Of a DNA stretch of 7,721 nucleotides, positions 7,547-7,721 are shown piece after piece. The position numbers and the translations under genes were made by a program. Source of the DNA: Pedobacter sp. UBA1951 (GTDB taxonomy: Bacteria; Bacteroidota; Bacteroidia; Sphingobacteriales; Sphingobacteriaceae). The notes beneath the pieces are model-generated. The model did no database searches, was not told the DNA's origin, and worked only from the letters and a program-made list of their open reading frames with translations. How positions within the stretch are numbered: position 1 is the first letter of the stretch; each line of letters opens with the position of its first letter. Where the stretch lies: positions 8,402 through 16,122 of the forward strand of contig DDEP01000197.1 of assembly GCA_002336465.1 (NCBI GenBank), given 5' to 3'.

Positions 7547-7721
7547 ATGAAAATTACTGTAGTAGGTGCAGGTGCCGTAGGGGCCACATGTGCCGACAAT
7601 ATTGCAAGAAAAGAATTAGCTGAGGAAGTTATTTTATTAGACATTAAAGAGGGTTTTGCAGAAGGTAAGGCTATTGACATGATGCAAACTGCTACTTTAT
7701 TAGGCTTTGATACTAAAGTTA
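7547..7721 (+). CDS. mdh: Malate dehydrogenase, 5' part (cut by window end)
   Basis: The first 58 codons plus one base are present; the rest lies beyond the window. The product oxidises malate to oxaloacetate with NAD+ in the TCA cycle, in the cytoplasm (family knowledge). The start has the Rossmann dinucleotide-binding loop G-A-G-A-V-G at residues 7-12. Asp32 in ILLDI ends the second strand, as expected for NAD(H) rather than NADP(H) preference. It continues with GKAIDMMQTATLLGFDTKV, corresponding to the G-x-x-x-D-M/L-x-x region of the lactate/malate dehydrogenase superfamily. The sequence is closer to the lactate-dehydrogenase-like Mdh form found in Bacteroidota than to E. coli Mdh. Lactate dehydrogenase cannot be fully excluded, since the substrate-discriminating loop is not in view. 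The ATG at 7547 places the glycine loop at the normal distance; no Shine-Dalgarno sequence precedes it. The gap to the beta-helix gene is 124 bp, so cotranscription is not implied. Confidence 0.9.
   Translation, partial: MKITVVGAGAVGATCADNIARKELAEEVILLDIKEGFAEGKAIDMMQTATLLGFDTKV

Overview
The window looks like chromosomal DNA from a Bacteroidota bacterium, most likely a member of the Sphingobacteriaceae (Pedobacter-like). The reasons are a DUF3078 outer-membrane protein, a DNA polymerase III alpha subunit with an N-terminal proofreading exonuclease fused to it, AT-rich leaders without Shine-Dalgarno sequences, and a good match to the Bacteroidota promoter consensus (TTG, 19 bp, TAnnTTTG) in front of trxA. 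The genus is an inference from protein character; no search was run.

Layout: (1) 11-946 (+), a DUF3078 protein with a signal peptide and a predicted beta-barrel. (2) 972-1002, a perfect palindrome with flanking A and T runs, which serves as a shared terminator for two convergent genes. (3) 1025-1342 (-), thioredoxin trxA, with its own promoter in the 75-bp gap behind dnaE. (4) 1418-5845 (-), dnaE, 1475 aa, carrying its own DEDDh exonuclease. (5) 5846-5991, a 146-bp divergent intergenic region. (6) 5992-7422 (+), a secreted right-handed parallel beta-helix protein. (7) 7423-7546, a very AT-rich gap. (8) 7547 to the window end (+), the first 58 codons of malate dehydrogenase.

How the genes relate: dnaE (replication), trxA (disulfide reduction, including supply of electrons to reductases) and mdh (TCA cycle) are core housekeeping genes. 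dnaE and trxA are codirectional and could be partly cotranscribed, but trxA has a convincing promoter of its own. The beta-helix gene is the accessory-looking member: it is visibly more A/T- and lysine-rich than dnaE, is flanked by a 13-bp direct repeat, and has no functional partner here such as SusC/SusD or a sulfatase.

I do not see a new defence, mobile or RNA-based system. There is no CRISPR array, tRNA, rRNA, insertion sequence or phage gene. The points most worth a second look are the fused exonuclease together with a PHP domain whose last metal-binding motif is substituted, a TGTCA/TGACA palindrome just upstream of the trxA promoter, and the uncharacterised beta-helix protein with its acidic conserved patch.
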